DNA of 6,592 nucleotides, taken from positions 1-6,592 of the forward strand of contig JAFQDR010000036.1 of the NCBI GenBank assembly GCA_017415945.1, given 5' to 3'. The notes under the pieces were generated by a model that made no database searches, was not told where the DNA came from, and saw only the letters and a program-made list of their open reading frames with translations. Made by a program: the position numbers and the translations under genes. Positions 1 to 4,986 of this stretch are shown piece after piece. The DNA comes from Oscillospiraceae bacterium (GTDB lineage Bacteria > Bacillota_A > Clostridia > Oscillospirales > Oscillospiraceae). Each line of letters begins with the position of its first letter. Within the stretch, counting starts at the first letter, position 1.

Positions 1-972
1 ATAGACAAAATCAATGCTGTCCTCGCCGAATATGGCATCGGCTCCGTGGAGGAAGCCGGTCAGATCTGCGCGGACAAGGGTTTTTCTCCCTATGACATCG
101 TAAAAGGAATCCAGCCCATCGCCGTTGAGAACGCAGCCTGGGCTTATACCATTGGTGCTGCCATCGCCATTAAAAAAGGCTGCACCACCGCTGCGGAAGC
201 TGCGGAAGCCATCGGCATTGGCCTGCAGTCCTTCTGCATCCCCGGCTCTGTGGCGGATGACCGCAAGGTCGGCCTGGGCCACGGCAATCTGGCTGCCATG
301 CTGCTGCGGGAAGAGACCAAATGCTTTGCCTTCCTGGCTGGCCATGAGTCCTTCGCTGCTGCGGAAGGCGCCATCGGCATCGTACGCAACGCCAACAAAG
401 CCCGGAAGGAACCCCTGCGGGTCATCCTGAACGGCCTGGGCAAGGATGCGGCGCAGATCATCTCCCGCATCAATGGTTTTACCTATGTGCAGACCCAGCT
501 GGATTATGCCAGCGGCGAGCTGAAGATCGTGAAAGAGACTGCTTATTCCAATGGTGAACGTGCTGCTGTCCGCTGCTTCGGCTCTGATGATGTGCGCGAA
601 GGCGTTGCCATCATGCACCATGAGGGCGTGGATGTTTCCATTACCGGCAATTCCACCAACCCCACCCGTTTCCAGCATCCCGTGGCTGGCACCTATAAGA
701 AGGAATGCATTGAGCAGGGCAAGAAGTACTTCTCCGTCGCTTCCGGCGGTGGTACCGGCCGTACCCTGCATCCCGACAACATGGCTGCCGGTCCCGCTTC
801 CTACGGTCTGACCGATACCATGGGTCGTATGCACGGCGACGCTCAGTTCGCCGGTTCTTCCTCCGTGCCTGCTCACGTTGAGATGATGGGCTTCCTGGGC
901 ATGGGCAACAACCCCATGGTCGGCGCTACCGTCGCCGTGGCCGTGGCCGTTGAGGAGTCCCTGAAGGGCTAA
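1..972 (+). CDS. GGGtGRT-family protein (5'-truncated by window edge)
   Basis: The reading frame is open from base 1 (Ile-Asp-Lys-Ile-Asn...), so the true start lies upstream. The GTG at 46 is internal, because coding similarity to the family as I remember it begins before it. The 323 visible codons probably lack only about ten N-terminal residues of a family roughly 330 residues long. The signature GGGTGRT, which names the family (Pfam GGGtGRT, from memory), is encoded at 745-765. Other glycine-rich, highly conserved-looking stretches are GSVADDRKVGLGHGN, FLAGHESFAAAEGAIG, ITGNSTNPTRFQHP and GMGNNPMVGATVAVAVAVEE. No signal peptide or clear membrane helix is visible, so it is probably cytoplasmic. 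The biochemical role of the family is not known to me; the glycine loops suggest a nucleotide- or phosphate-binding fold, but that is inference. A strong terminator follows 13 nt after the stop, so it ends its transcription unit. Confidence 0.9.
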   Translation: MDKINAVLAEYGIGSVEEAGQICADKGFSPYDIVKGIQPIAVENAAWAYTIGAAIAIKKGCTTAAEAAEAIGIGLQSFCIPGSVADDRKVGLGHGNLAAMLLREETKCFAFLAGHESFAAAEGAIGIVRNANKARKEPLRVILNGLGKDAAQIISRINGFTYVQTQLDYASGELKIVKETAYSNGERAAVRCFGSDDVREGVAIMHHEGVDVSITGNSTNPTRFQHPVAGTYKKECIEQGKKYFSVASGGGTGRTLHPDNMAAGPASYGLTDTMGRMHGDAQFAGSSSVPAHVEMMGFLGMGNNPMVGATVAVAVAVEESLKG

Positions 973-985
973 TCGCATTGCAATC

Positions 986-1019
986 AAAAGAGAGATGGAG
1001 CAATTCCACCTCTCTTTTT
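986..1019 (+). terminator. Rho-independent terminator after the GGGtGRT gene
   Basis: AAAAGAGAG (986-994) pairs with CTCTCTTTT (1010-1018). One A/C mismatch and a TGG/CCA extension follow, closed by a 7-nt loop. The stem ends in a T run reaching 1019. The mirrored A run at 986-989 would also give a weak terminator on the minus strand. Confidence 0.88.
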
Positions 1020-1059
1020 GCATGTTACATTCAGTTGCGGAATTGCTATATGCCTGTGG

Positions 1060-1088
1060 TAGACGAGCGGTGGCGGTTTTGCTATGAT
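1060..1088 (+). promoter_or_regulatory. SigA-type promoter with extended -10 for the XRE regulator
   Basis: The -10 is TATGAT (1083-1088), preceded by TG one base upstream (TGCTATGAT), an extended -10. A 17-bp spacer separates it from TAGACG (1060-1065), which matches four of six bases of TTGACA. The predicted transcript starts near 1095, about 23 nt before the chosen ATG. The upstream terminator makes an independent promoter necessary. Confidence 0.65.
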
Positions 1089-1117
1089 ATTCCCAACAGG
1101 AAAGGGGAGTGACCTCC

Positions 1118-1552
1118 ATGAAGTTTGAAGAAAAGCTAATGACACTGCGAAAGAAAGCCGGCATGTCACAAGAAGATTTGGCCGACCGATTGGGCGTGTC
1201 CCGGCAGGCCGTCTCCCGCTGGGAACTGGGCAGCACGCTGCCCGACGCACCGAATTTGCTGAAGCTGAGCGATCTTTTCGGCGTGTCCATCGACTACCTG
1301 CTGCGGGATGAATACGACGAAGAACGGCAGGTGCCGCCGATGAACACGAAAGCCCCGGACATGTCGGCAAAAGAACAGGGGAAACGGAAATGGTATCTGG
1401 TGGCTTCTCTTGCGTGGGCCCTCGCCGGTGTTGCTTTCTTGATTGCCGCCATTGACCGCATGAGTATTCATCTGGTAGGACTGGTTTTTGCAGATGCGAT
1501 TCTTGCCATTGTCTTTCTTTGGAAATATCTCAAAACAGAGCGTAATGAATGA
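1118..1552 (+). CDS. XRE-family HTH regulator with two C-terminal membrane helices
   Basis: This is a 144-residue protein. Residues 6-63 form a Cro/C1-type helix-turn-helix domain, with the recognition segment in MSQEDLADRLGVSRQAVSRW (16-35). The typical LPDAPNLLKLSDLFGVSIDYLL continuation runs from 41. A short charged linker is followed by two hydrophobic segments at about 92-111 and 117-136, so the protein is probably an inner-membrane-anchored DNA-binding regulator. A GTG at 1109 would add three residues, but it falls inside the GGGGAG ribosome binding site (1104-1109). The ATG at 1118 lies 8 nt after that site and is preferred. It is monocistronic, with its own promoter and terminator. 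Such HTH-plus-membrane proteins are common in Clostridia; the signal and target genes are unknown. No convincing inverted-repeat operator was seen in the promoter. Confidence 0.88.
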   Translation: MKFEEKLMTLRKKAGMSQEDLADRLGVSRQAVSRWELGSTLPDAPNLLKLSDLFGVSIDYLLRDEYDEERQVPPMNTKAPDMSAKEQGKRKWYLVASLAWALAGVAFLIAAIDRMSIHLVGLVFADAILAIVFLWKYLKTERNE

Positions 1553-1553
1553 G

Positions 1554-1581
1554 AAAAGCACCGCTGAAGCGGTGCTTTTTT
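1554..1581 (+). terminator. Terminator between convergent genes (possibly bidirectional)
   Basis: An 11-bp perfect stem, AAAAGCACCGC (1554-1564) with GCGGTGCTTTT (1569-1579), is closed by a TGAA loop. Six T residues (1576-1581) follow on the plus strand. On the minus strand the same hairpin ends in TTTTCTC, so it may also stop the small-protein operon, although its T run is shorter there. The minus-strand TAA stop of the neighbouring gene (1580-1582) lies inside the plus-strand T run. Confidence 0.9.
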
Positions 1582-1870
1582 ACAATATCAGCAGCAACCC
1601 AATGGCAATCAGCAGTTCCTCATCCCCGTCCTCCCGGAAGAGATGGAACAGAAGCAGCAGTAACAGTAAATCGCCGATGTCAATGTCGCCCAGATGCAGC
1701 TTATCCAAAATTCCCGACAGCACGGGAATTGCACCGCCCGGTTTGGGCGGCGGTTCGGGCCGGGGTGGGGGAGGAGGCGGCTGCGGAGGCGGCGCTTCCT
1801 GCGGCTTTGGCTCCGGCTGGGGCTGGCGGGCATAGACACCATCGTCGTTGCGGATGTAGCGGTTATACAT
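1580..1870 (-). CDS. Proline-rich, Leu/acidic-tailed small protein of unknown function
   Basis: This 96-residue protein has three visible parts. The tyrosine- and arginine-bearing head (MYNRYIRNDDGVYARQ) comes first. A proline-rich linker follows (18 prolines among residues 17-44, including six in a row). The third part is a leucine-rich, acidic tail (58-96) with two hydrophobic blocks, GDLLLLLLLFHLF and ELLIAIGLLLIL, separated by REDGDE. The tail could be a short helical hairpin in or on a membrane, or a self-assembling segment. It is not a standard signal peptide, because it is C-terminal. The start ATG overlaps the last 8 nt of the upstream gene (GATGTATAA), so translation is probably coupled. 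A weak G-rich binding site lies about 8 nt upstream. It is the last gene of a three-gene operon. I recall similar short hypothetical proteins in Clostridia but cannot name a family. Confidence 0.78.
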   Translation of the reverse strand: MYNRYIRNDDGVYARQPQPEPKPQEAPPPQPPPPPPRPEPPPKPGGAIPVLSGILDKLHLGDIDIGDLLLLLLLFHLFREDGDEELLIAIGLLLIL

Positions 1871-2219
1871 CTCCCAGTCCCCCCATTTCCGTCAGCGCCC
1901 GCTTACCCACGTGAATGAGTCGGGCCAATTTAGCCGCCCGCTGGATCTTCTCCTGTTTTTCCGGCTTCAAAAAGGGACGCAGCGCATATAAAAGCTGTGT
2001 TACTTGACTGTTGGAACTGTTCAATTCCTGCAGCAGTGGTAGGAACCGGGCCATAGACGCCATGTCCGGACCGCCCAGTCCCGCCGCCGGTGGTTGCTGC
2101 GGCGGGGGAGGGGATACAGCGCCCATACTGCCGGAGAGCTGCTGGGCCAACTGCATGATCTGGGCCATCTGAGCCGGGTCGGACAGCAGCGCATTCAGTT
2201 TATCTTCCATTTCCGCCAC
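1863..2219 (-). CDS. Conserved-looking 118-residue protein of unknown function
   Basis: Starts at a GTG (2219-2217), because the strong AAAGGAGG site (2235-2228) is 8 nt upstream of it. The in-frame ATG at 2210 would be 17 nt away, which is too far. An N-terminal helix (residues 4-29) carries LLSDPAQMAQIMQLAQQLSG, a DP-plus-methionine/glutamine pattern resembling STI1-type helical repeats. A proline/glycine-rich linker follows at 37-51, then helical segments at 55-85 (ARFLPLLQELN...LLYALRPFLKP). A basic tail is at 86-109 (KPEKQEKIQRAAKLARLIHV). No signal peptide or membrane helix is visible. It sits 17 nt downstream of the 83-residue gene and overlaps the 96-residue gene, so the three are probably co-expressed. 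The basic tail could bind a nucleic acid or an acidic partner, such as the acidic tail of the 96-residue neighbour, but this is inference. Function unknown. Confidence 0.78.
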   Translation of the reverse strand: MAEMEDKLNALLSDPAQMAQIMQLAQQLSGSMGAVSPPPPQQPPAAGLGGPDMASMARFLPLLQELNSSNSQVTQLLYALRPFLKPEKQEKIQRAAKLARLIHVGKRALTEMGGLGDV

Positions 2220-2227
2220 GCCGCCGT

Positions 2228-2235
2228 CCTCCTTT
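2228..2235 (-). promoter_or_regulatory. Ribosome binding site that selects the GTG start at 2219
   Basis: On the minus strand AAAGGAGG (2235-2228) lies 8 nt before GTG at 2219. It is 17 nt before the first in-frame ATG, so GTG is the more likely start. The site sits in the 17-nt gap after the stop of the preceding gene. Confidence 0.7.
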
Positions 2236-2236
2236 C

Positions 2237-2488
2237 TTATTTCAACAGATTACCGCCGATATTGCGGATCAGTGCTGCTCCCTCGGGACTTTGCATTACC
2301 CGTCGCAGCATGGATGCCAGCTGGGTCGTATTGCCGGCAGACGCTTGTGCCATGGCCTGCTGTAAACCTGCACCGCCGTCCGGGCCGGACAGCATCTGCA
2401 TCAGCGCTTGCCCATCGGCTGATTCCATCACTCGCTGTGCTGCACCCGGGTCACGCTGCAGCCGGGACATCATGTCTTGTTGATTCAT
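2237..2488 (-). CDS. 83-residue protein with repeated Pro-Gly-Ala helices, first gene of the small-protein operon
   Basis: The start ATG (2488-2486) lies 6 nt after GGGAGG. The protein is Met-, Gln- and Ala-rich with no membrane segment or signal peptide. Three related stretches can be read: LQRDPGAAQRVM (10-21), MLSGPDGGAGLQQAM (32-46) and VMQSPEGAALIRNI (64-77). Each places a Pro followed by Gly/Ala between hydrophobic and Gln/Arg positions, as in short helical pseudo-repeats. The same kind of pattern (LLSDPAQMAQIM) occurs in the next gene product, which suggests the two are related or bind each other. The gene is separated from nth by a terminator, so it needs its own promoter. Function unknown; it is probably a small soluble partner in a complex with the two downstream products. 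Confidence 0.75.
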   Translation of the reverse strand: MNQQDMMSRLQRDPGAAQRVMESADGQALMQMLSGPDGGAGLQQAMAQASAGNTTQLASMLRRVMQSPEGAALIRNIGGNLLK

Positions 2489-2518
2489 ACCGAACCTCCC
2501 GCATTTTGTTTCTGCATC

Positions 2519-2547
2519 AATCTATGTCAGCGCAAAAGAAAAAGTGC
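2519..2547 (-). promoter_or_regulatory. Weak candidate promoter for the small-protein operon, resembling a sigma-E promoter
   Basis: On the minus strand CATAGATT (2526-2519) matches seven of eight positions of the B. subtilis sigma-E -10 consensus as I recall it (CATACAHT). GCACTTT (2547-2541), 14 nt upstream, matches five of seven positions of KMATATT. The -35 part overlaps the nth terminator stem. A sigma-A reading, CTGACA (2530-2525), has only a poor -10 (AAAATG) 17 bp on. Matches this short can arise by chance. Confidence 0.25.
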
Positions 2548-2568
2548 CTGTCCGCAGACAGACACTTT
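2533..2568 (-). terminator. nth: Rho-independent terminator of nth
   Basis: Read on the minus strand, AAAGTGTCTGTC (2568-2557) pairs with GACAGGCACTTT (2552-2541). The stem has 12 pairs, including one G-T, and a TGCG loop. It is followed by TTCTTTTG. It starts 9 nt after the nth stop codon and separates nth from the small-protein operon. Confidence 0.88.
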
Positions 2569-2577
2569 CTTGTTGTG

Positions 2578-3216
2578 TTATTCGCTGCCCTTCCAGTAAT
2601 CGCAAAGGGGGCGGAGGGGACACTCAGTGCATTGGGGATTGCGGGCCATGCACAGAGCTCGACCGTGAAGCACCATGCGGTGGCAGAAATCACTGGCTTC
2701 TTCCGGTGGGATGCACTGGCGCAGCTGCTTCTCTACCTTCAGCGGGTCTTTGCTGCCATCGGTAATGCCCAGACGGCCGGTAATACGGATGCAGTGGGTA
2801 TCGCAGACGTAACCTTCTTTGCCGTAAATATCGCCCAGAATCAGATTGGCCGTCTTGCGTCCGACACCGGGCAGACTGAGCAAGTCTTCCATGTTGTCCG
2901 GCACTTTGCCGTCAAACTTCTCCAGCAGCATTTGGGCACAGGCTACCAGATCCTTGGCCTTGTTGCGCCAAAAGCCGGTGGAATGAACATAGGTCCCCAC
3001 CTCAAACACATCGGCTTCGGCAAAGGCACGCAGATTGGGGTAGCGGGTAAACAGGGCAGGGGTGACCTGATTGACCCGGGCATCGGTGCACTGTGCCGCC
3101 AGACGAACGGAAAACAGCAGTTCGTAATCTTTTCGATAATCCAGAGAGCATTCCGCCTCCGGGTACAGTTCTTTCAGACCATCAATGATGGCACGGATCT
3201 CCGTTTGCGACTTCAT
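2578..3216 (-). CDS. nth: Endonuclease III (DNA glycosylase/AP lyase)
   Basis: This 212-residue enzyme removes oxidised pyrimidines from DNA and cleaves the resulting abasic site by beta-elimination, starting base-excision repair in the cytoplasm. All the expected motifs are present. The helix-hairpin-helix is LPGVGRKTAN (115-124) and contains the catalytic lysine K121. The catalytic aspartate D139 is in VCDTHCIRITGRLG. The four iron-sulfur cysteines C189, C196, C199 and C205 have the family spacing C-x6-C-x2-C-x5-C. LAAQCTD (39-45) corresponds to the SAQxTD loop of other members. The length is normal and no key residue is missing. The start ATG follows a complete AGGAGGTGA site. The gene is divergent from rarA, with its own promoter and terminator, so it is probably monocistronic. 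Confidence 0.97.
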   Translation of the reverse strand: MKSQTEIRAIIDGLKELYPEAECSLDYRKDYELLFSVRLAAQCTDARVNQVTPALFTRYPNLRAFAEADVFEVGTYVHSTGFWRNKAKDLVACAQMLLEKFDGKVPDNMEDLLSLPGVGRKTANLILGDIYGKEGYVCDTHCIRITGRLGITDGSKDPLKVEKQLRQCIPPEEASDFCHRMVLHGRALCMARNPQCTECPLRPLCDYWKGSE

Positions 3217-3222
3217 TCGACT

Positions 3223-3231
3223 TCACCTCCT
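3223..3231 (-). promoter_or_regulatory. nth: Full-length Shine-Dalgarno of nth, lying at the predicted transcript start
   Basis: AGGAGGTGA on the minus strand (3231-3223) matches the usual 16S anti-SD over nine bases. The predicted transcript starts near 3229, seven bases after the -10, so the first two bases of the site may not be transcribed. The leader would be only about 13 nt. Confidence 0.65.
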
Positions 3232-3235
3232 GGCC

Positions 3236-3264
3236 ATTATAACAGGCTGCGGGAAAAATTGCAA
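3236..3264 (-). promoter_or_regulatory. nth: SigA-type promoter of nth
   Basis: On the minus strand TTGCAA (3264-3259) is followed by a 17-bp spacer and a perfect TATAAT (3241-3236). It drives nth away from rarA. No LexA-like inverted repeat was seen in the shared gap. Confidence 0.75.
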
Positions 3265-3271
3265 TTAAGGG

Positions 3272-3300
3272 GTGCAAATTTGACGAAGGTATGCTATACT
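3272..3300 (+). promoter_or_regulatory. rarA: Extended -10 promoter for the rarA operon
   Basis: TATACT (3295-3300) is preceded by TGC, giving the extended -10 TGCTATACT. The -35 position 17 bp upstream (GTGCAA, 3272-3277) is poor, as is common for extended -10 promoters. The nearby TTGACG (3280-3285) is only 9 bp away and cannot serve. The predicted start is near 3307, about 25 nt before the ATG. Confidence 0.6.
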
Positions 3301-3331
3301 ATTGCAAGATCACAGGAAAGGAGGCGGCGTG

Positions 3332-4594
3332 ATGCGACCTCTGGCAGACGAGATCCGGCCCCAGACTCTGGACGAAGTAGCCGGGCAAAAGCATCTTTTG
3401 GGCGAGGGCGCACTGCTGCGCCGCCTGATTGAAAGCGGCACCAGCGCTAATCTGATTTTTTATGGGCCTTCCGGCACCGGCAAGACCACTATCGCCAACA
3501 TCATTGCCAAGAAGACGGAAAAGGCGCTCTATCACCTGAACGCAACGACCGCCTCGCTGCAGGATGTGAAGAACATCATTGCCGATGTGGACACCATGCT
3601 GGCCCCCAACGGCATTCTGCTGTATCTGGATGAGATCCAGTACTTCAACAAAAAACAGCAGCAGAGCCTGCTGGAATTCATGGAGAACGGCAAGATCACG
3701 CTGATCGCCTCCACCACAGAGAACCCCTATTTCTACATCTATAATGCGCTGCTGTCCCGCAGCACCGTGTTTGAGTTCAAGCCTTTGACAGCCGAGGAGG
3801 CCGTTCCTGCCGTGGAACGTGCGCTGGAGATCGTTGCCGGGCGCAGCAGTCTGCCCTTCAGCTGGGAGGACACCGTTCCCATGACGGTTGCCCGGGCCTG
3901 CGGCGGTGATGTGCGGAAAGCCGTTAACGCTGTGGAGCTGCTCTATCAGTCAGCTCGTCCGGTAGAAGGCGCCCTCGTTGTGACAAGGGATGACGCTTTA
4001 CAGTTAGCACAGCGCAGCGCAATGCGTTATGACCGGGAGGGTGATGAGCATTTCGATCTGCTCTCGGCGCTGCAAAAATCCATCCGTGGTTCCGACCCGG
4101 ATGCGGCAGTCTACTATCTGGGCCGCCTGCTGGTAGCTGGCGATCTGCTTTCGCCCTGCCGCCGCCTGCTGGTCATTGCAGCTGAGGATGTGGGGCTTGC
4201 GTATCCACAGGCCATTGTGGTCACCAAGGCCTGTGTGGATGCGGCGCTGCAGATCGGCTTGCCGGAAGCCCGCCTGCCGCTGGCAGAGGCAGCTGTCCTG
4301 TTGGCCACGGCGCCCAAGTCCAATTCGGCACACAATGCCATCATTGCCGCTATGGCGGATATTGAAAGTGGTCGTGTCGGTGAGATCCCGCGACACTTGA
4401 AGAATGTTCACGCTGACAGCGCCGGCACAGGGAAGGTGCCTGCTTACAAATACCCGCATGACTATCCCCATCACTACATTAAGCAGCGCTATCTCCCCGA
4501 GGAACTGGGAGACACTGTCTACTATGAGTATGGCGAGAACAAGACAGAGCAGGCTGCTCGCCAGTATTGGGCACAAATCAAAGGCGAATCGTAA
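3332..4594 (+). CDS. rarA: Replication-associated recombination protein A (RarA/MgsA, AAA+ ATPase)
   Basis: This 420-residue AAA+ ATPase belongs to the RarA/MgsA/WRNIP1 family, which acts on DNA at stalled replication forks. Seen in order: the family N-terminus MRPLADEIRPQTLDEVAGQ; Walker A GPSGTGKT (45-52); Walker B ILLYLDE with D100-E101; sensor 1 region ASTTENP (126-132); arginine finger in LLSRS (R143). The C-terminal tetramerisation region follows, with RRLLVIAAEDVGLAYPQA, APKSNSAHNA and KYPHDYPHHYIKQRYLP. The Walker B neighbourhood reads LYLDEIQYF where the better-known members have FIDEIHRF; the acidic pair is intact. A start at 3302 or GTG 3329 is rejected: AAAGGAGG (3317-3324) is 7 nt before ATG 3332 but only 4 nt before the GTG, and homology starts at MRPLAD. 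It is the first gene of an operon with the DUF951 gene 12 nt downstream. Confidence 0.96.
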   Translation: MRPLADEIRPQTLDEVAGQKHLLGEGALLRRLIESGTSANLIFYGPSGTGKTTIANIIAKKTEKALYHLNATTASLQDVKNIIADVDTMLAPNGILLYLDEIQYFNKKQQQSLLEFMENGKITLIASTTENPYFYIYNALLSRSTVFEFKPLTAEEAVPAVERALEIVAGRSSLPFSWEDTVPMTVARACGGDVRKAVNAVELLYQSARPVEGALVVTRDDALQLAQRSAMRYDREGDEHFDLLSALQKSIRGSDPDAAVYYLGRLLVAGDLLSPCRRLLVIAAEDVGLAYPQAIVVTKACVDAALQIGLPEARLPLAEAAVLLATAPKSNSAHNAIIAAMADIESGRVGEIPRHLKNVHADSAGTGKVPAYKYPHDYPHHYIKQRYLPEELGDTVYYEYGENKTEQAARQYWAQIKGES

Positions 4595-4606
4595 GGGAGA
4601 AGGCAT

Positions 4607-4798
4607 ATGGAACTGCACCTGCACGATATTCTGGAGTTAAAGAAGGACCATCCTTGCGGCAGCAAGCGGTGGGAAGTTCTGCGCATAGGCATGGACATCA
4701 AGCTGCGCTGCCTGGGCTGCAATCATGAAATGATGCTGCCACGGCGCAAAGTAGAAAAAAGTATCAAGAGAATCATCCCGAAGGAGGAACTGGCATGA
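4607..4798 (+). CDS. DUF951 family small protein
   Basis: This 63-residue basic protein has the pattern of the DUF951 family, a short Firmicutes family of unknown function. It shows HPCGSKRWEVLRIGMDIKLR (15-34) followed by CLGCNHEMMLPRRKVEKSIKR. Cysteines C17, C35 and C38, together with histidines H15 and H40, could bind a metal ion such as zinc, and the basic tail could touch nucleic acid; both points are inference. The ATG is 7 nt after GGGAG (4595-4599). It lies 12 nt after rarA, and its stop overlaps the start of the next small gene (ATGA, 4795-4798), so all three are probably one transcript. It has no signal peptide or membrane helix. The length is normal for the family. Confidence 0.88.
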   Translation: MELHLHDILELKKDHPCGSKRWEVLRIGMDIKLRCLGCNHEMMLPRRKVEKSIKRIIPKEELA

Positions 4799-4890
4799 AG
4801 AACAAATGGACGCAGATCGTTGCAGGCGGCATTGCACTGCTTTTGGCAGTTGTCATGTTGCTGTCGCTGATCGTTCCCTATATCGGTTGA
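4795..4890 (+). CDS. 31-residue single-span membrane peptide
   Basis: A short frame starts at the ATG that overlaps the DUF951 stop (ATGA) and ends at TGA 4888-4890. A perfect AGGAGG (4782-4787) lies 7 nt before the start, inside the DUF951 gene, so it is probably translated. The product opens with a basic head, MKNKWTQ, then a hydrophobic helix over residues 8-28 (IVAGGIALLLAVVMLLSLIVP), and ends with YIG. This fits a one-helix membrane peptide with a cytoplasmic N-terminus by the positive-inside rule. A strong terminator begins 4 nt after the stop, which fits this being the last gene of the rarA operon. I do not recognise the family. Its small size means automatic gene callers could miss it. 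Confidence 0.68.
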   Translation: MKNKWTQIVAGGIALLLAVVMLLSLIVPYIG

Positions 4891-4893
4891 GCA

Positions 4894-4930
4894 GAAAGCG
4901 GTGAGAGAAATCTCGCCGCTTTCTTTTTTT
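4894..4930 (+). terminator. Terminator of the rarA operon
   Basis: A 13-pair stem, GAAAGCGGTGAGA (4894-4906) with TCTCGCCGCTTTC (4911-4923), has one T-G pair and a GAAA loop. Seven T residues follow (4924-4930). The end of this T run supplies the first two bases of the spoIIG -35 element. Confidence 0.92.
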
Positions 4931-4962
4931 GACCGTTTTCCCAGACCACCAACGCCTATAAT
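4929..4962 (+). promoter_or_regulatory. spoIIGA: spoIIG promoter with 22-bp spacer and Spo0A-box-like -35
   Basis: TTGACC (4929-4934) and a perfect TATAAT (4957-4962) are separated by 22 bp instead of 17. The B. subtilis spoIIG promoter has the same abnormal 22-bp spacing and is turned on by Spo0A~P bound over the -35 with sigma-A RNA polymerase. Here the minus strand over the -35 reads GGTCAAA (4934-4928), one mismatch from the 0A box TGTCRAA. No second box was found. The predicted start is near 4969, about 18 nt before the ATG. Confidence 0.75.
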
Positions 4963-4986
4963 AGGCCCAGAGGCGGAGGTGAGGCT

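Noticed and set aside
1745..1800. G-rich plus-strand stretch considered as a G-quadruplex or regulatory repeat
   Set aside because: It is explained by consecutive proline codons of the minus-strand protein. The G runs are irregular, and no independent sign of function is seen.
1488..1918. Plus-strand frames with glycine- or arginine-rich translations opposite the 96-residue gene
   Set aside because: They are the complement of the CCN proline codons on the minus strand, cross a strong terminator, and have no good ribosome binding site.
3280..3300. TTGACG as the -35 of the rarA promoter
   Set aside because: It is only 9 bp from TATACT, and 17 bp downstream of it there is no -10-like sequence. 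The extended -10 explains the promoter better.
2272..3432. Long plus-strand open frame (386 codons) opposite nth and the 83-residue gene
   Set aside because: It lies antisense to nth, whose catalytic and iron-sulfur motifs are all intact, and crosses a terminator and two promoters. No start signal or recognisable domain is seen.
4004..4624. Minus-strand frame of 206 codons opposite rarA
   Set aside because: It is antisense to the conserved C-terminal half of RarA, with no domain pattern and no supporting promoter.
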